A DNA stretch of 64,000 nt from contig NZ_WPYP01000001.1 in assembly GCF_013030985.1 (NCBI RefSeq), positions 930,001 to 994,000 of the forward strand. Reading direction: 5' to 3'. Below, one piece after another: positions 10,088 through 19,175 of the stretch; position 1 is the stretch's first letter; every line of letters starts with the position of its first letter. The stretch comes from Ruegeria arenilitoris (lineage in GTDB: Bacteria > Pseudomonadota > Alphaproteobacteria > Rhodobacterales > Rhodobacteraceae). The notes under the pieces were generated by a model. The model worked only from the letters and a program-made list of their open reading frames with translations, searched no databases and had not been told where the DNA came from. The position numbers and the translations under genes were made by a program.

Positions 10088-13000
10088 TTACCCGACTGTC
10101 AGGCTGGTGTGCAGGCCCGGTCCGTAGCTGGCCGAAACCTGGGCCACCCGAACCTCATAGGCCCCGCTGATCCCATCCGCCGCTTGTGCCGCGACCGAGT
10201 AGAACCAGTTCGGTTCGCTCACAATCTGTTCCCGAACCAGCGTGCCATTGACGCGAATTTGAACAAGGTAGGATTCACTTTCCTCCGCCAGCGGCACGTC
10301 CAGCCCGGCCCAGTCGTCCCCGTCCAGCCGGGTACGGCGTATCCATGACAGCTGGTCGCCTGCGCCCGAGGAAACCGCCCGGAGATGCGCTGGAGCATAA
10401 GGGCGCAATCCGTTGCCGTCGAAGGCTTCAACAAGGCGGACAAAGGACGGGTCGTCATACCCTCGCGTCGCGGGACCGATGCGATAGTGTTTTGACACCC
10501 GCCGCTCGGACCGCAGCAGGCTGGTCTGATAGACCCGCTGATCCAGCAACACGAACATTGATCCTTCGGGCCACACATCAGGCATTGCCGCGTCTGTTCC
10601 CAACTGGCCGCGCAACCGCCCGGACAAAGTATAGATGCCGGTGTCCTGCAAGGTGGCATCGGCGAACTGGAAAACCTCCCAGTTGCCCGGTGTTCCATCC
10701 CCGATTGCCGCCAGATTGGCACCGTTCAACAGCGCCTCACGCGGGCGCGACTCCAGCAATCCGTCGATCAGGTTGACCCGCAGAGGCGCAGCTTCGTCCC
10801 AGACACCCGCACTTGCCCGGCTAAGCGGCGTTTCGGTGAACCCTATGACCGCCTGCCCCGAGATGACGTCCTGAAGCGCATAGTCCTCATCACTGGCTGC
10901 CGAATAGACGGCAACGCTACCGGGCCAAGGCTTGGCCGAGGCGGCCAGATAGGGGGCGTGCGGGGCTTCCGACCCGGTGATCAGCGGCAAATCCATAAAT
11001 ACGGGCAAAACGGGAACTGGTGCGACAAAGGGCTTTGCGGTCACTTCATCATCGGGCAGATCGGACGGTGCATAGACGCCGGGCTCGATCCGTACCGCCT
11101 CGGCCAATTGCAGATCGGCCTGCTCCAAACGGTCGATCCGATAGCGAGCGCCCTGACCGTCTTGCGTCAGAGTGACAACGTCGCCCGCACTCAGATGCAG
11201 CATCGACGGCGGCAACGCAAATCGGGCCGTCTCGCGCGAGACTCGCGCTTCGCTCAACCAGCGCTCTGCCGTCTGACGACCTTCGGCGCGCGTCATCGAC
11301 AGAGGCACCTCATTCACCGACACGGAATGCGTACGTGTATCCGGCAGGACGGCCTCTTCTGACACGACATCGTGGTCGGCATCCGACTGCACAAATCGCA
11401 AACGCACACGGCCCGTCAGTTCGGCCTCGGCCTCCCTGCGATATTCGACACGACCTTCAATGTCCGCGCTGTCAGCCAGAAGTTCGGTGTCCAGTTCAAT
11501 TGCCCTGCGACCATCGCGCATCTGGAACAGCAACACACCGTCCCGTTCGATCGCGTCAAAACCATAGCGCAGCATCAGCGGCTGCAGCGCCGCACGCGCG
11601 CTGGTCACGTCTTCAATCGCGTATCCCCGCACCACGCCATACAGCCGCGATACATCGATATGCGTCACCCCGGCCCCGTGGCAGATTTCCGTGACAACCG
11701 AGGCCAGCGTGCGCGTTCCGGACCGACCGTTCAGCCAGTGGCCGCGGGGGTAGTTCACACCATCGCTCCACAGGCTGCGGAGGTTGGGAAAAGTGGGAAA
11801 GGGGCGCGCGTCCCAGGCCCAGACATAGGCGTTCGCCATGTCCACCATCGGGCCGCCATACTCGTCCGATACCGGGTTGATCGCCGGATCGGACCAATAG
11901 CCCAACATCGCCTTCAGATATTGCACCTGCATGAAATCGTCGCGCAGGCCGTTGGAATATTTGGGCAGACTGGATTCCGAGGATTTGGGATCAAGAAACT
12001 TGTTCGGCTGGTTGGTTCCTTTGTCGATCGCTGCACAGCCAAGTTCAGTGAACCAAATCGGCTTGGACCCGGGCACCCAATCCGTCGGGTTTTCTTGCCG
12101 AACGCCTCCGATGCGCTCGTGGTGCCGGTTTGACCACCAGTTGCGCAGGTCCTTGTATCGCCATATCCACGGCTCACCGTGATCCTCATCTGTGATCGGC
12201 GCCCGGATCTGGGCTTCGGCCTCTTCGGGTGAGGGATAGTACCAATCATAGCCCTCGCCGCCTTCAATATTGCTGCGAAGGTAGTTGACGTCATAGATCG
12301 CATCCGCCCCGGCCTGGGCGTCCAGATGATCCACCCCATCGCGCCAGTCGGACAACGGCATGTAGTTATCGATGCCAACAAAATCGATGTTTCCGTCAGC
12401 CCATAGCGGATCGAGATGGAAGTAACGGTTCCCCGATCCATCATTGGGTTGATAGCCGAAATACTCGCTCCAATCCGCCGCATAGCCGATTTTGGTTTCC
12501 GAGCCCAAAATCGCGCGCACATCGGCAGCAAGCGCACGCAATTGTGCCACGGCGGGGAAACCGGACGCGCCGCGGATCTGTGTCAAGCCACGCATCTCAG
12601 ACGAGATGCAGAAAGAGTCTACTCCACCGGCAGCTTTGCACAGGGCCGCGTAGTGCAGAATGAAACGGCGTAGGCCCCATTCCTGCGGTCCGGTATAAGA
12701 CACCTCACCGTCGCCAACGACAAAATCACTGGCCTGCGCGTTACCAAAGAACGCGGCAACCTGCGCGTCTGCGGCGGCCGTTTGATCCGGTGATCCGGCG
12801 CGTCCCGGAGCCTCGCTTAGCGTGATCCGGCAGCGCCACGGCAGATGCGGCTGGCTGACGGCATCAGACCACGGATCGGGCAGGACGTTGCCTTCAAGCT
12901 GATCCATCAGAATGAACGGATAGAACATGACACGTTTGCCGGAGCCCTTCAGGTGCCGGATCGCCTGCACCACGGATCGGTCTGCGGGCGTTGCGCCATA

Positions 13001-14059
13001 GACAGGCAAGCCATCCTTGTGCTGAACCTGCTGGGCAGTGTTGCGATACACCCCGGCCACGTGCCAGGGCATATTCTCGCCCTCGATGTCCTTGTGCAGA
13101 ACCTTCGGCTGCAGCTGGCAGGTTCCACACCGCAGATCATCACCAAACCAGGATACGATCAACGAGGCCGCATCGCAGGCCCCCAACTCTGCTTGCAGGG
13201 ATCGGGTGGCGGTTACCAGATCCGACACCCCCGAGGGAGAATTGACATTTGCAGCCCAGCTTTGCCCCACCCCTTTGGTATAGTTGACCTGTTCGCTCGC
13301 CAAAGCGTATTCGCCGGTGCCCGGCATGAGTGCAACGCCCCGGATCGTTCTGGACAAGGCGTCCGGCGTATCCGGTAGACCCGGCTGTTTCTGACGCACG
13401 ACTTCAAAGGAAAACTGCGGCACGCGGTTTCCGAATTGCGCCAGTTGCAGGTTCTCGATCACCACATAGGCCGTACCGCGATAGGCCGGAACATTGCCCG
13501 CGCCCTCAATGGCCTCGATCAAGGGATCGGGCAATTGAAATTGATCACCGGGGTACGCCCGCATGTGCAGGCTTGTGCGCTCAAGCTCTTCTCCGTCGGC
13601 CCAAACACGCGGAACATCCGAAATCTGACCGGAACCCACTGCGATGGCCAGAGAAATCGAATAACTATAGCTGTGGGTGGTCGTCGTCACCTCGGGCGCT
13701 TTGGGAGCGCCCTTGCCGCCGCCTCCACCGCCACCGGATTGCGTGGTTGTGCTGGTACTCTTGGATTCCAGAAAGTCCGACGCCCAGATAACCTGACCGC
13801 CTACTCGCATACGTCCGAAAACCGTGGCGACGGGGGCGCCTTCCCCGGTTTCGGTCAGACGAAACCGGTCCAGACGTCCGGTTTCAACAACTTCGCTGCC
13901 GCCCCCCATGACTGATTGACTCATCAACCTCTGGTCAATGACCCGGCCCAGCGTAGCCCCCACAGCACGGCCGATAACAGCTGTTGAAAGCCCTGCAACG
14001 GTGCCACCAATCGCGCCGCCAATCGCGGCCCCTGCTGCGGACAAAACTATTGTAGCCAT
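10088..14059 (-). CDS. GTA tail-tip / host-specificity megaprotein (g15)
   Basis: This is the largest GTA structural protein (1323 residues), located at the tail tip and thought to contact the recipient cell. The N-terminus is Gly/Ala-rich and hydrophobic (AAGAAIGGAIGGTVAGL). A TIM-barrel, glycosidase-like domain lies around residues 440-760 (YAADWSEYF, VGIDNYMPLSDW, ELGCAAID), and a phage-tail, gpJ-like domain follows. The start abuts the g14 stop. Length and order agree with RcGTA g15. Confidence 0.93.
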   Translation of the reverse strand: MATIVLSAAGAAIGGAIGGTVAGLSTAVIGRAVGATLGRVIDQRLMSQSVMGGGSEVVETGRLDRFRLTETGEGAPVATVFGRMRVGGQVIWASDFLESKSTSTTTQSGGGGGGGKGAPKAPEVTTTTHSYSYSISLAIAVGSGQISDVPRVWADGEELERTSLHMRAYPGDQFQLPDPLIEAIEGAGNVPAYRGTAYVVIENLQLAQFGNRVPQFSFEVVRQKQPGLPDTPDALSRTIRGVALMPGTGEYALASEQVNYTKGVGQSWAANVNSPSGVSDLVTATRSLQAELGACDAASLIVSWFGDDLRCGTCQLQPKVLHKDIEGENMPWHVAGVYRNTAQQVQHKDGLPVYGATPADRSVVQAIRHLKGSGKRVMFYPFILMDQLEGNVLPDPWSDAVSQPHLPWRCRITLSEAPGRAGSPDQTAAADAQVAAFFGNAQASDFVVGDGEVSYTGPQEWGLRRFILHYAALCKAAGGVDSFCISSEMRGLTQIRGASGFPAVAQLRALAADVRAILGSETKIGYAADWSEYFGYQPNDGSGNRYFHLDPLWADGNIDFVGIDNYMPLSDWRDGVDHLDAQAGADAIYDVNYLRSNIEGGEGYDWYYPSPEEAEAQIRAPITDEDHGEPWIWRYKDLRNWWSNRHHERIGGVRQENPTDWVPGSKPIWFTELGCAAIDKGTNQPNKFLDPKSSESSLPKYSNGLRDDFMQVQYLKAMLGYWSDPAINPVSDEYGGPMVDMANAYVWAWDARPFPTFPNLRSLWSDGVNYPRGHWLNGRSGTRTLASVVTEICHGAGVTHIDVSRLYGVVRGYAIEDVTSARAALQPLMLRYGFDAIERDGVLLFQMRDGRRAIELDTELLADSADIEGRVEYRREAEAELTGRVRLRFVQSDADHDVVSEEAVLPDTRTHSVSVNEVPLSMTRAEGRQTAERWLSEARVSRETARFALPPSMLHLSAGDVVTLTQDGQGARYRIDRLEQADLQLAEAVRIEPGVYAPSDLPDDEVTAKPFVAPVPVLPVFMDLPLITGSEAPHAPYLAASAKPWPGSVAVYSAASDEDYALQDVISGQAVIGFTETPLSRASAGVWDEAAPLRVNLIDGLLESRPREALLNGANLAAIGDGTPGNWEVFQFADATLQDTGIYTLSGRLRGQLGTDAAMPDVWPEGSMFVLLDQRVYQTSLLRSERRVSKHYRIGPATRGYDDPSFVRLVEAFDGNGLRPYAPAHLRAVSSGAGDQLSWIRRTRLDGDDWAGLDVPLAEESESYLVQIRVNGTLVREQIVSEPNWFYSVAAQAADGISGAYEVRVAQVSASYGPGLHTSLTVG

Positions 14060-14506
14060 TCACATATCCTCCAGCGGGAATTCAAAACAGGCGACCACCC
14101 GGCGGCGCCAGGGGTCGCTCAGCGTGTTTTCGACTACGCCATACCCGGAGTAGGCGTGAATGAACCGCAGTACGGCCCCCGTGGCGCTGACAATGCCGAC
14201 ATGCTTGGCCACACGCCCATCGCGCATCCGGAACAACAGCACATCACCCGCAGCCGGATCGTCCGGGCTCTTTTCGATCAGATGGCGGCGGGCTGCGGCC
14301 CACATGCGTTCCTCGCCCTGAGGTTCGGACCAGTCCATGCTGTAGGTGGGAACGGCCTCTGGTTCACGCCCAAGCCGCGCGCGCCACACACCTCGCAACA
14401 GGCCCAGACAATCCGTGCCTGCACCCTTGACCGAAGCCTGATGCACATACGGGGTCCCCAGCCAGCTGCGCGCCTCATCCACAATAGCTTGCCTGCGCGC
14501 ATTCAT
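14060..14506 (-). CDS. GTA cell-wall peptidase, NlpC/P60 fold (g14)
   Basis: This 148-residue tail-associated peptidase would open peptidoglycan during DNA delivery. The catalytic Cys is in GTDCLGLLRG and the catalytic His in KHVGIV. The GDVLLFRMRDGR strand before the His is typical of NlpC/P60. Its start overlaps g13 by four bases, so translation is coupled. Confidence 0.92.
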   Translation of the reverse strand: MNARRQAIVDEARSWLGTPYVHQASVKGAGTDCLGLLRGVWRARLGREPEAVPTYSMDWSEPQGEERMWAAARRHLIEKSPDDPAAGDVLLFRMRDGRVAKHVGIVSATGAVLRFIHAYSGYGVVENTLSDPWRRRVVACFEFPLEDM

Positions 14507-15390
14507 CGTCTGCTTCCCCCGGTGTTCGGGTTGCCTTGTTTTGGCACCGCCATCATCCAGTCCTCACCCGGAAGATCAGGAAATCCTTGGAAATTCAGCA
14601 TGTTATTGAATTTCAAACGGCAGGTGGACATGCTCTTGTCGCATCCGGCCGTCAACCTGACCCGATCTCCAACAGCCAGTCCTCCGGTGATCCCGGACCA
14701 AAGTGAAACACTGCGCCCACCGGTGATCTGCTCATCCTGTTTGATCGAGTCCCAAAGCCCGGCTGCCTGTCCTGACACCACGTCCAATCTGCCGCGTTTG
14801 AACCAGCCCGTGTCCCACCCGCTGGCGCCTTTCAGCTGCAGGGCGCTGCCAGCGATCAAACTCACGACTTCGGCCTCGGCCCGGAAACCCGATGCGTTTA
14901 GGTTAAATTTGCAGGCGCCGTCTCCAAGAACCGCCGTGCAGGGTTTCTGATAAATCCTGCCCATGGGTTGGTTCAGCAAATCCGTAAGGCCCCGCAATTC
15001 GGCGTGAAACGCGCCACCCGCGCGGCGCATCTCTCCGATCGAGCCCCTGAATTGCAGCACCCTCTGTTCAAGTGCGGCCCAGTTGACCAACCATGCCCGC
15101 ACTTCGGCGCCGTCGAACCGACCGGATTCGATATCCTCTTCCGTGACGGCGGCGTCGGACAGGGCGCCCATGGCCTCGGAGTTATCGATGGACAACCCGG
15201 TCGCCTGCTCGATTGCCGAGGCCGTCAGGCCTGTGCTGGCCTTGAAGGTCATGCCATCAAAGCTCAGCTCCATGTCATGGTCGGTAAATCCATATTCCTG
15301 CCCGTCGGGCCGCCGGATCAACCAGCACCGGCAGGTCGTGGTCAGCCCGCTTTGCAGATGGGTCTGCAGCCCTTGCTTATCGCCGCTCAT
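14503..15390 (-). CDS. GTA tail hub protein, DUF2163 (g13)
   Basis: This 295-residue DUF2163 protein corresponds to the hub of the RcGTA tail. The N-terminal YGFTDHDMEL motif and the C-terminal CDKSMSTCRLKFNN segment with paired Cys are typical. Its start overlaps the g12 stop by one base (TGATG). Confidence 0.9.
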   Translation of the reverse strand: MSGDKQGLQTHLQSGLTTTCRCWLIRRPDGQEYGFTDHDMELSFDGMTFKASTGLTASAIEQATGLSIDNSEAMGALSDAAVTEEDIESGRFDGAEVRAWLVNWAALEQRVLQFRGSIGEMRRAGGAFHAELRGLTDLLNQPMGRIYQKPCTAVLGDGACKFNLNASGFRAEAEVVSLIAGSALQLKGASGWDTGWFKRGRLDVVSGQAAGLWDSIKQDEQITGGRSVSLWSGITGGLAVGDRVRLTAGCDKSMSTCRLKFNNMLNFQGFPDLPGEDWMMAVPKQGNPNTGGSRR

Positions 15391-16022
15391 CAGACACGCA
15401 CCTCGACCACCGGGACATTGGGGACGTCACCCGCCTGAAAGCTGGCCACGCTGGTCTGGATCCTGTCGGTGTCGAACCGGACCGGAACGTCAAACTCGAA
15501 CCCGGCGGTTATTTCCACTTGCTCGGGCGGCGGGGCGGAAAACACGATCCTGCCCGTGGCGAGATCAACCTCAAAATCGACGCCTTCACGCATCTGGTCC
15601 TGCTCGAGGCCAATCTTAACCGTGCCGAGCACAGGTTTGACGATCGGGCGGACATAGCTGAAGCCGCCGGAACTGTAGGTCTTGACCAGTTGAAACTCGG
15701 TTGTCGTCCCGTCGCCGCGGGCAATCACCTGATCGTCCTGCGCCACGTCAGCCGTTGCCGCCCCTGATTTGTAATCCGACCAGTCTTTCCAGCGAAATCC
15801 GAACATCTGACCCTGGCGGGCCTCGAAAAACGACACCAGCGTTTCGATATCGTCCAGCGACCGCATCCCCAGCCCGGCATCATAGCGCCGCCGGGAATGC
15901 GCCCAAGGTGTGTTGCGCTCTTCGAACCCGTTGGCCAGCGTCACGATATCGGTGCGCCGTTCGGGACCACCAACCGAGCCAAAGCTCAGGCTGGCAGGAA
16001 ATCTGACTTCGTGGAAATTCAT
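15390..16022 (-). CDS. GTA distal tail protein, DUF2460 (g12)
   Basis: This 210-residue protein forms the ring between tail tube and hub. Family hallmarks are MNFHEVRFP at the start, GGPERRTDIV, RYDAGLGMRS and FGFRWKDWSDYKS. The frame is open to 16070, but homologues start at the Met encoded at 16022, which was chosen; this leaves a 16-bp gap after g11. Confidence 0.92.
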   Translation of the reverse strand: MNFHEVRFPASLSFGSVGGPERRTDIVTLANGFEERNTPWAHSRRRYDAGLGMRSLDDIETLVSFFEARQGQMFGFRWKDWSDYKSGAATADVAQDDQVIARGDGTTTEFQLVKTYSSGGFSYVRPIVKPVLGTVKIGLEQDQMREGVDFEVDLATGRIVFSAPPPEQVEITAGFEFDVPVRFDTDRIQTSVASFQAGDVPNVPVVEVRV

Positions 16023-16038
16023 CACCTGCTCCGTCGTG

Positions 16039-16704
16039 TTACCTGTTGCGATTGCCGCGGCCCAGGGCACGGCTCATCTGGGCGGCGATCTGGCCCTGGC
16101 TGCGCCGGAACCCCTGAACGTCCAGGGTTGTGATGTTCATCACCACGTTCACTGCGCGCCCACCGCCCGAAGTGCGCACGCCCAGCTTGCCATCCGGACC
16201 GCGCGCCAGAGGCATGATCGCCTCGGGGCCGGCCTCGCCCATCAGTCCGGTGCCGCCCCGCATCGGGAACGTGGTCGGACCGCTGACCACACCGCCATTG
16301 GCGAAAGGCATTACCCGCCCCTGGGAAAAGCTGCCGCCGTCGGCAAAGGGCAGAATACCCTGCACCAGACCTCCGACGGCGTTGGCCAGCATTCCGCCGA
16401 AGTGATCCGTCACCGGCCGGATCGCGGCCGAATAAGCCGTCCGGATCATCGAGTTCTTCAGAACGTCCAACGCATCAGACAGGTTCATCCCGTCCAGCAC
16501 CACACCGTCAAAGGCCTTGCGCAACCCGCCGGACATGCCGCGTTCCAACGTGGCGACATCCTTGCCGGTCTCTTCAAAGGCCGCGCTGATCCGTTTCATC
16601 TGGTTGTCAAAAGCCGCGGCCATCGACGCCGCATCCCCCAGCGAGTCGCCCAGCGCCTCGCCCCGCTCCTGCAGGTCGTCCAACCCGTCACGATCCGTCA
16701 TCAC
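16039..16704 (-). CDS. GTA tail tape measure protein (g11)
   Basis: This 221-residue tape measure homologue sets tail length. The N-terminal half is helical and the C-terminal half Gly-rich (FADGGSFSQGRVMPFANGG, GEAGPEAIMPL), as in lambda-like tape measure ends. The short length fits the short tail of GTA particles. Its start overlaps g10.1 by 14-17 bp, depending on which of two adjacent Met codons is used. Confidence 0.9.
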   Translation of the reverse strand: MMTDRDGLDDLQERGEALGDSLGDAASMAAAFDNQMKRISAAFEETGKDVATLERGMSGGLRKAFDGVVLDGMNLSDALDVLKNSMIRTAYSAAIRPVTDHFGGMLANAVGGLVQGILPFADGGSFSQGRVMPFANGGVVSGPTTFPMRGGTGLMGEAGPEAIMPLARGPDGKLGVRTSGGGRAVNVVMNITTLDVQGFRRSQGQIAAQMSRALGRGNRNR

Positions 16705-16897
16705 GCTCTCCTTGTTTCCTGTCCGGGTAGGCCGCCAGCAAGGCGTCCAATCCCTTCCGGTTCATTGACGGCATCCCTGCGCCCTGCCCCAGCATCAGCC
16801 GCAGCTCGGCCGGGGTCAGACGCCAGAACTGATCCGGCGTCAGGCGCAGACCGACAAACCCGGCCCGCATCAGCGCGGGCCAGTCGAACCCGCTCAT
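16688..16897 (-). CDS. GTA tail assembly chaperone, small (g10.1)
   Basis: This 69-residue protein (FDWPALMRAGFVGLRLTP, then FWRLTPAELRLML) belongs to the small phage tail-assembly chaperones described with GTAs and Rhodobacterales prophages. Its ATG overlaps the g10 stop by four bases (ATGA). The frame stays open upstream through most of g10, but no obvious slippery heptamer was seen at the junction, so separate coupled translation is the simpler reading. Confidence 0.85.
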   Translation of the reverse strand: MSGFDWPALMRAGFVGLRLTPDQFWRLTPAELRLMLGQGAGMPSMNRKGLDALLAAYPDRKQGERDDGS

Positions 16898-17214
16898 GTC
16901 TGCTCCGGCACCATGAAGGCCCGCGCCAGCAGCTCGGCCGCTGCACGCGCGCCCGCCATCGGGCCGCCCTTGATCTCGGCGCTCAGCAGGTCGGCCCGAG
17001 CCACATTGGCCCCGCCGCCCCGCAGCCCCGCCACGATCAGCGCCAGAACATCGCCGCTGGAGTACGCTCCACCCTCGAACCGTTGCACCAGCTCCACCAA
17101 AGACCCGGTGCCCAGTTCTTGTTCCAATTCCGCCAAAGCGCCCAGCGTCAGCTTGAGCACCCGCCGCTCCCCATCGATGGTCAAAGCCACCTCGCCCGTC
17201 CACGGATTGGCCAT
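16894..17214 (-). CDS. GTA tail assembly chaperone (g10)
   Basis: This 106-residue protein has the GTA gp10 pattern: GEVALTIDGERRVLKLTLGAL, AELEQELGTGSLVEL, a central AGLRGGG and a variable C-terminus. It sits between the major tail protein and g10.1, the usual place of tail chaperones. The frame extends to 17244, but the Met encoded at 17214 matches homologues. Confidence 0.88.
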   Translation of the reverse strand: MANPWTGEVALTIDGERRVLKLTLGALAELEQELGTGSLVELVQRFEGGAYSSGDVLALIVAGLRGGGANVARADLLSAEIKGGPMAGARAAAELLARAFMVPEQT

Positions 17215-17218
17215 CGGA

Positions 17219-17632
17219 TTACAGCGCCGTAAAGGCCAGAGCACCGGCGCTGGCCAGGCTCATCTCATAGGTCGCCTCGCCATTATGCGAACCCGCATAC
17301 TCGATGCCCGTTACCTGGAACGCGCCCTCGACGATGCCGAAATCTGGAATGATCACCTGAAAATTCGGCGTTTCGCCATCAAAGAACAACTGACGCGCGC
17401 GTTCATCGGTGCCTGCGTCCTTGAACACGCCCGAGCCCGAGATCGCAGCAGATTTCACCCCTGCGCCCGACAGCAACTCGCGCCATCCGCCCTGGCTTTC
17501 AAGGCTGGTGACATCCACGCTTTCCGCGTTGAAACTAACCCGCGTGGCCCGCAGCCCCGCGATGGTCTCGAACAGGCCCGAGCCGTTCATATCCACTTTG
17601 ACCAACAGGTCTTTTCCGTTCTGGGCAGCCAT
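17219..17632 (-). CDS. GTA major tail tube protein (g9)
   Basis: This 137-residue tail tube subunit starts MAAQNGKDLLVKVD and contains GLRATRVSFNAESVDVTS and a GEATYEMSLASAG end, all typical of the TP901-1-like tube family. The longer open frame (to 17746) overlaps g8 and was not used. Confidence 0.93.
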   Translation of the reverse strand: MAAQNGKDLLVKVDMNGSGLFETIAGLRATRVSFNAESVDVTSLESQGGWRELLSGAGVKSAAISGSGVFKDAGTDERARQLFFDGETPNFQVIIPDFGIVEGAFQVTGIEYAGSHNGEATYEMSLASAGALAFTAL

Positions 17633-17652
17633 ATGCTCTCTCCGTTGATTGC

Positions 17653-18066
17653 TTAGTCGTCTTCCACGCGGGCGCGGAATCTCAGGTCGATCTGGCGAAC
17701 AGCGCCGCCGGTTCCGGTTCGCCTGGCCGAAGCGCGCTCGAACCAAAGGCCCACCAACCGGCCCCGATCCAGGTTCAGCGCGGCGCTCTCAAGCGCGTCA
17801 CACACTGCCCCGGCAAGGGTCTTGGCAGCACCGAACCCGGCGGCTTCGGACATCACCGACACCGTGAAGCGATGCACGGCACCTGCGCCTGTCCGGTCCG
17901 ATGCGTCCCGCACCTCTTCCGGGCCCAGCGTCACATAGGTTTGGGGCACCGACCCGGTGGGAACTGCGTCATAGATCGCGCCACCGGAAAGTGTGCTGAC
18001 CTGCGCATCCCCGGATAGCTGCTGATACACTGCCGCCTGCAAAGCGGCTGAAACGCCATAACTCAT
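17653..18066 (-). CDS. GTA tail terminator, DUF3168 (g8)
   Basis: This 137-residue DUF3168 protein caps the tail tube at the head-proximal end. YDAVPTGSVPQTYVTLGPEEV and HRFTVSVMSEAAGF are typical. Its start overlaps the g7 stop by four bases. Confidence 0.92.
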   Translation of the reverse strand: MSYGVSAALQAAVYQQLSGDAQVSTLSGGAIYDAVPTGSVPQTYVTLGPEEVRDASDRTGAGAVHRFTVSVMSEAAGFGAAKTLAGAVCDALESAALNLDRGRLVGLWFERASARRTGTGGAVRQIDLRFRARVEDD

Positions 18067-18401
18067 GCCGCCACCTCTTCATCTGCAAAACAGGTCAGGT
18101 ACTGGCCGCGCGGGTCGCGTTCGGCGACGGCACGAATGACAAAACGTCGTGTGCCTTCCGCAAAACGCTGTTCCGGCGAGGGGCGCATGGCCGATCCTTC
18201 CGGCGCGCCGCGCACTACGATGCGGTATCCAACGCGCGAGACGGGTACTCCGGCCACCTGCCGCTCGGACCCGCTGCGCGCGGTGACCTCGGCCCAGACC
18301 GTTCCCAACGCCTGCCAGGTCTCGGTGTATCCGCCCGCACCATCGGCGTTGCGCACCGGTGCCTCGAGCACCAGCTTTCGGTTCAGTCGCGGCGTCTTCA
18401 T
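18063..18401 (-). CDS. GTA head-tail stopper (g7)
   Basis: This 112-residue head closure protein starts MKTPRLNRKLVLE and contains GGYTETWQALGTVWAEV and RVGYRIVVRG, as in the SPP1 gp16-like stopper family. The Met encoded at 18401 was preferred to upstream Mets because it gives the family length and a 4-base overlap with g6. Confidence 0.92.
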   Translation of the reverse strand: MKTPRLNRKLVLEAPVRNADGAGGYTETWQALGTVWAEVTARSGSERQVAGVPVSRVGYRIVVRGAPEGSAMRPSPEQRFAEGTRRFVIRAVAERDPRGQYLTCFADEEVAA

Positions 18402-18997
18402 TGCGCTACTCCTGCGCCAAAACGCACGGTGCGGTAGCGCTGGATCAGGCTGGTCACGCCAAAGGGCATACAACCTGCACCCAGAGCCGTTTCATCACGA
18501 TATTCGTAGTAATGCGCCGCCAACAGCAGCACCGCCTGCCCCAATTCAGCGGGCAAACCGCCCCAATTGGATGACATGCCGGCGGTGAATGTGATCTTCA
18601 CCGCGCCGCCTGTCGCAATCACCGGCAGGCTTGAACCCGCCGGGCGCAACCGGGGGCGCTGGCTGTCTTTTTCCAACCGGTACACGCCTGCGTCTACGAC
18701 GTTTTCGCCACCCGCCGCATCCATCACGGTCACCGCGTCAACGGACGCCACCGGAGCTACCGGAAGAACCTCGGCCGCCTGATCCCGCCAACCGTTCAGG
18801 CTCCAAGAAAAACCGCGCTCGATCAGAACCTTGCCGGTGCGCGCTTCGATCGCCGCAATAGCGGCCCGCAAAAAGCCCTTCAACACCTCGTCCTGCACAT
18901 TGTCCTCGGCAAAGCCCGTGCCCAGCCGCAGATGCGCCTTGAACTGATCCACCGGCAGCGCCGCATCCGCGATGGCGGTTTCTTCGATCAACATCAT
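18398..18997 (-). CDS. GTA head-tail adaptor (g6)
   Basis: This 199-residue connector protein sits under the portal. The N-terminal FKAHLRLGTGFAED and IEARTGKVLI segments are typical of gp6-like adaptors. Upstream Met codons at 19012 and 18994 are alternatives; 18997 gives the usual MMLIEET start. A 178-bp non-coding gap separates it from g5. Confidence 0.9.
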   Translation of the reverse strand: MMLIEETAIADAALPVDQFKAHLRLGTGFAEDNVQDEVLKGFLRAAIAAIEARTGKVLIERGFSWSLNGWRDQAAEVLPVAPVASVDAVTVMDAAGGENVVDAGVYRLEKDSQRPRLRPAGSSLPVIATGGAVKITFTAGMSSNWGGLPAELGQAVLLLAAHYYEYRDETALGAGCMPFGVTSLIQRYRTVRFGAGVAQ

Positions 18998-19175
18998 CCA
19001 TTCACTCCGCAATCTCGGCCCCCTCCGGGGGTCGTCACTTCAGGAATTTGGCGGGCACGCGCCGCCCCACGTTGCTCGGACGGAGGGGAGCAGCTAGACA
19101 ATGCAAGGGATCTCACCCCGGCCCGTACCCGCCGCCCGGAGGGCCAGTTGCCCGCCCCCCCGGATTCGCCACCAC
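18998..19175 (-). other. Non-coding spacer between GTA g5 and g6
   Basis: This 178-bp GC-rich stretch holds no gene in the otherwise tightly packed cluster. It contains a short CCCC..GGGG inverted repeat near 19019-19031 and several C/G runs that could form secondary structure downstream of the capsid gene. No T-run terminator was seen. It may help the capsid gene to be expressed more strongly than the genes after it; that is an inference. Confidence 0.5.

Noticed and set aside
16688..17203. 171-codon frame extending g10.1 upstream across g10
   Set aside because: The upstream part is Gly/Arg-rich and out of frame with g10. The ATG at 16897 overlapping the g10 stop explains g10.1. A programmed frameshift was considered, but no slippery site was seen.
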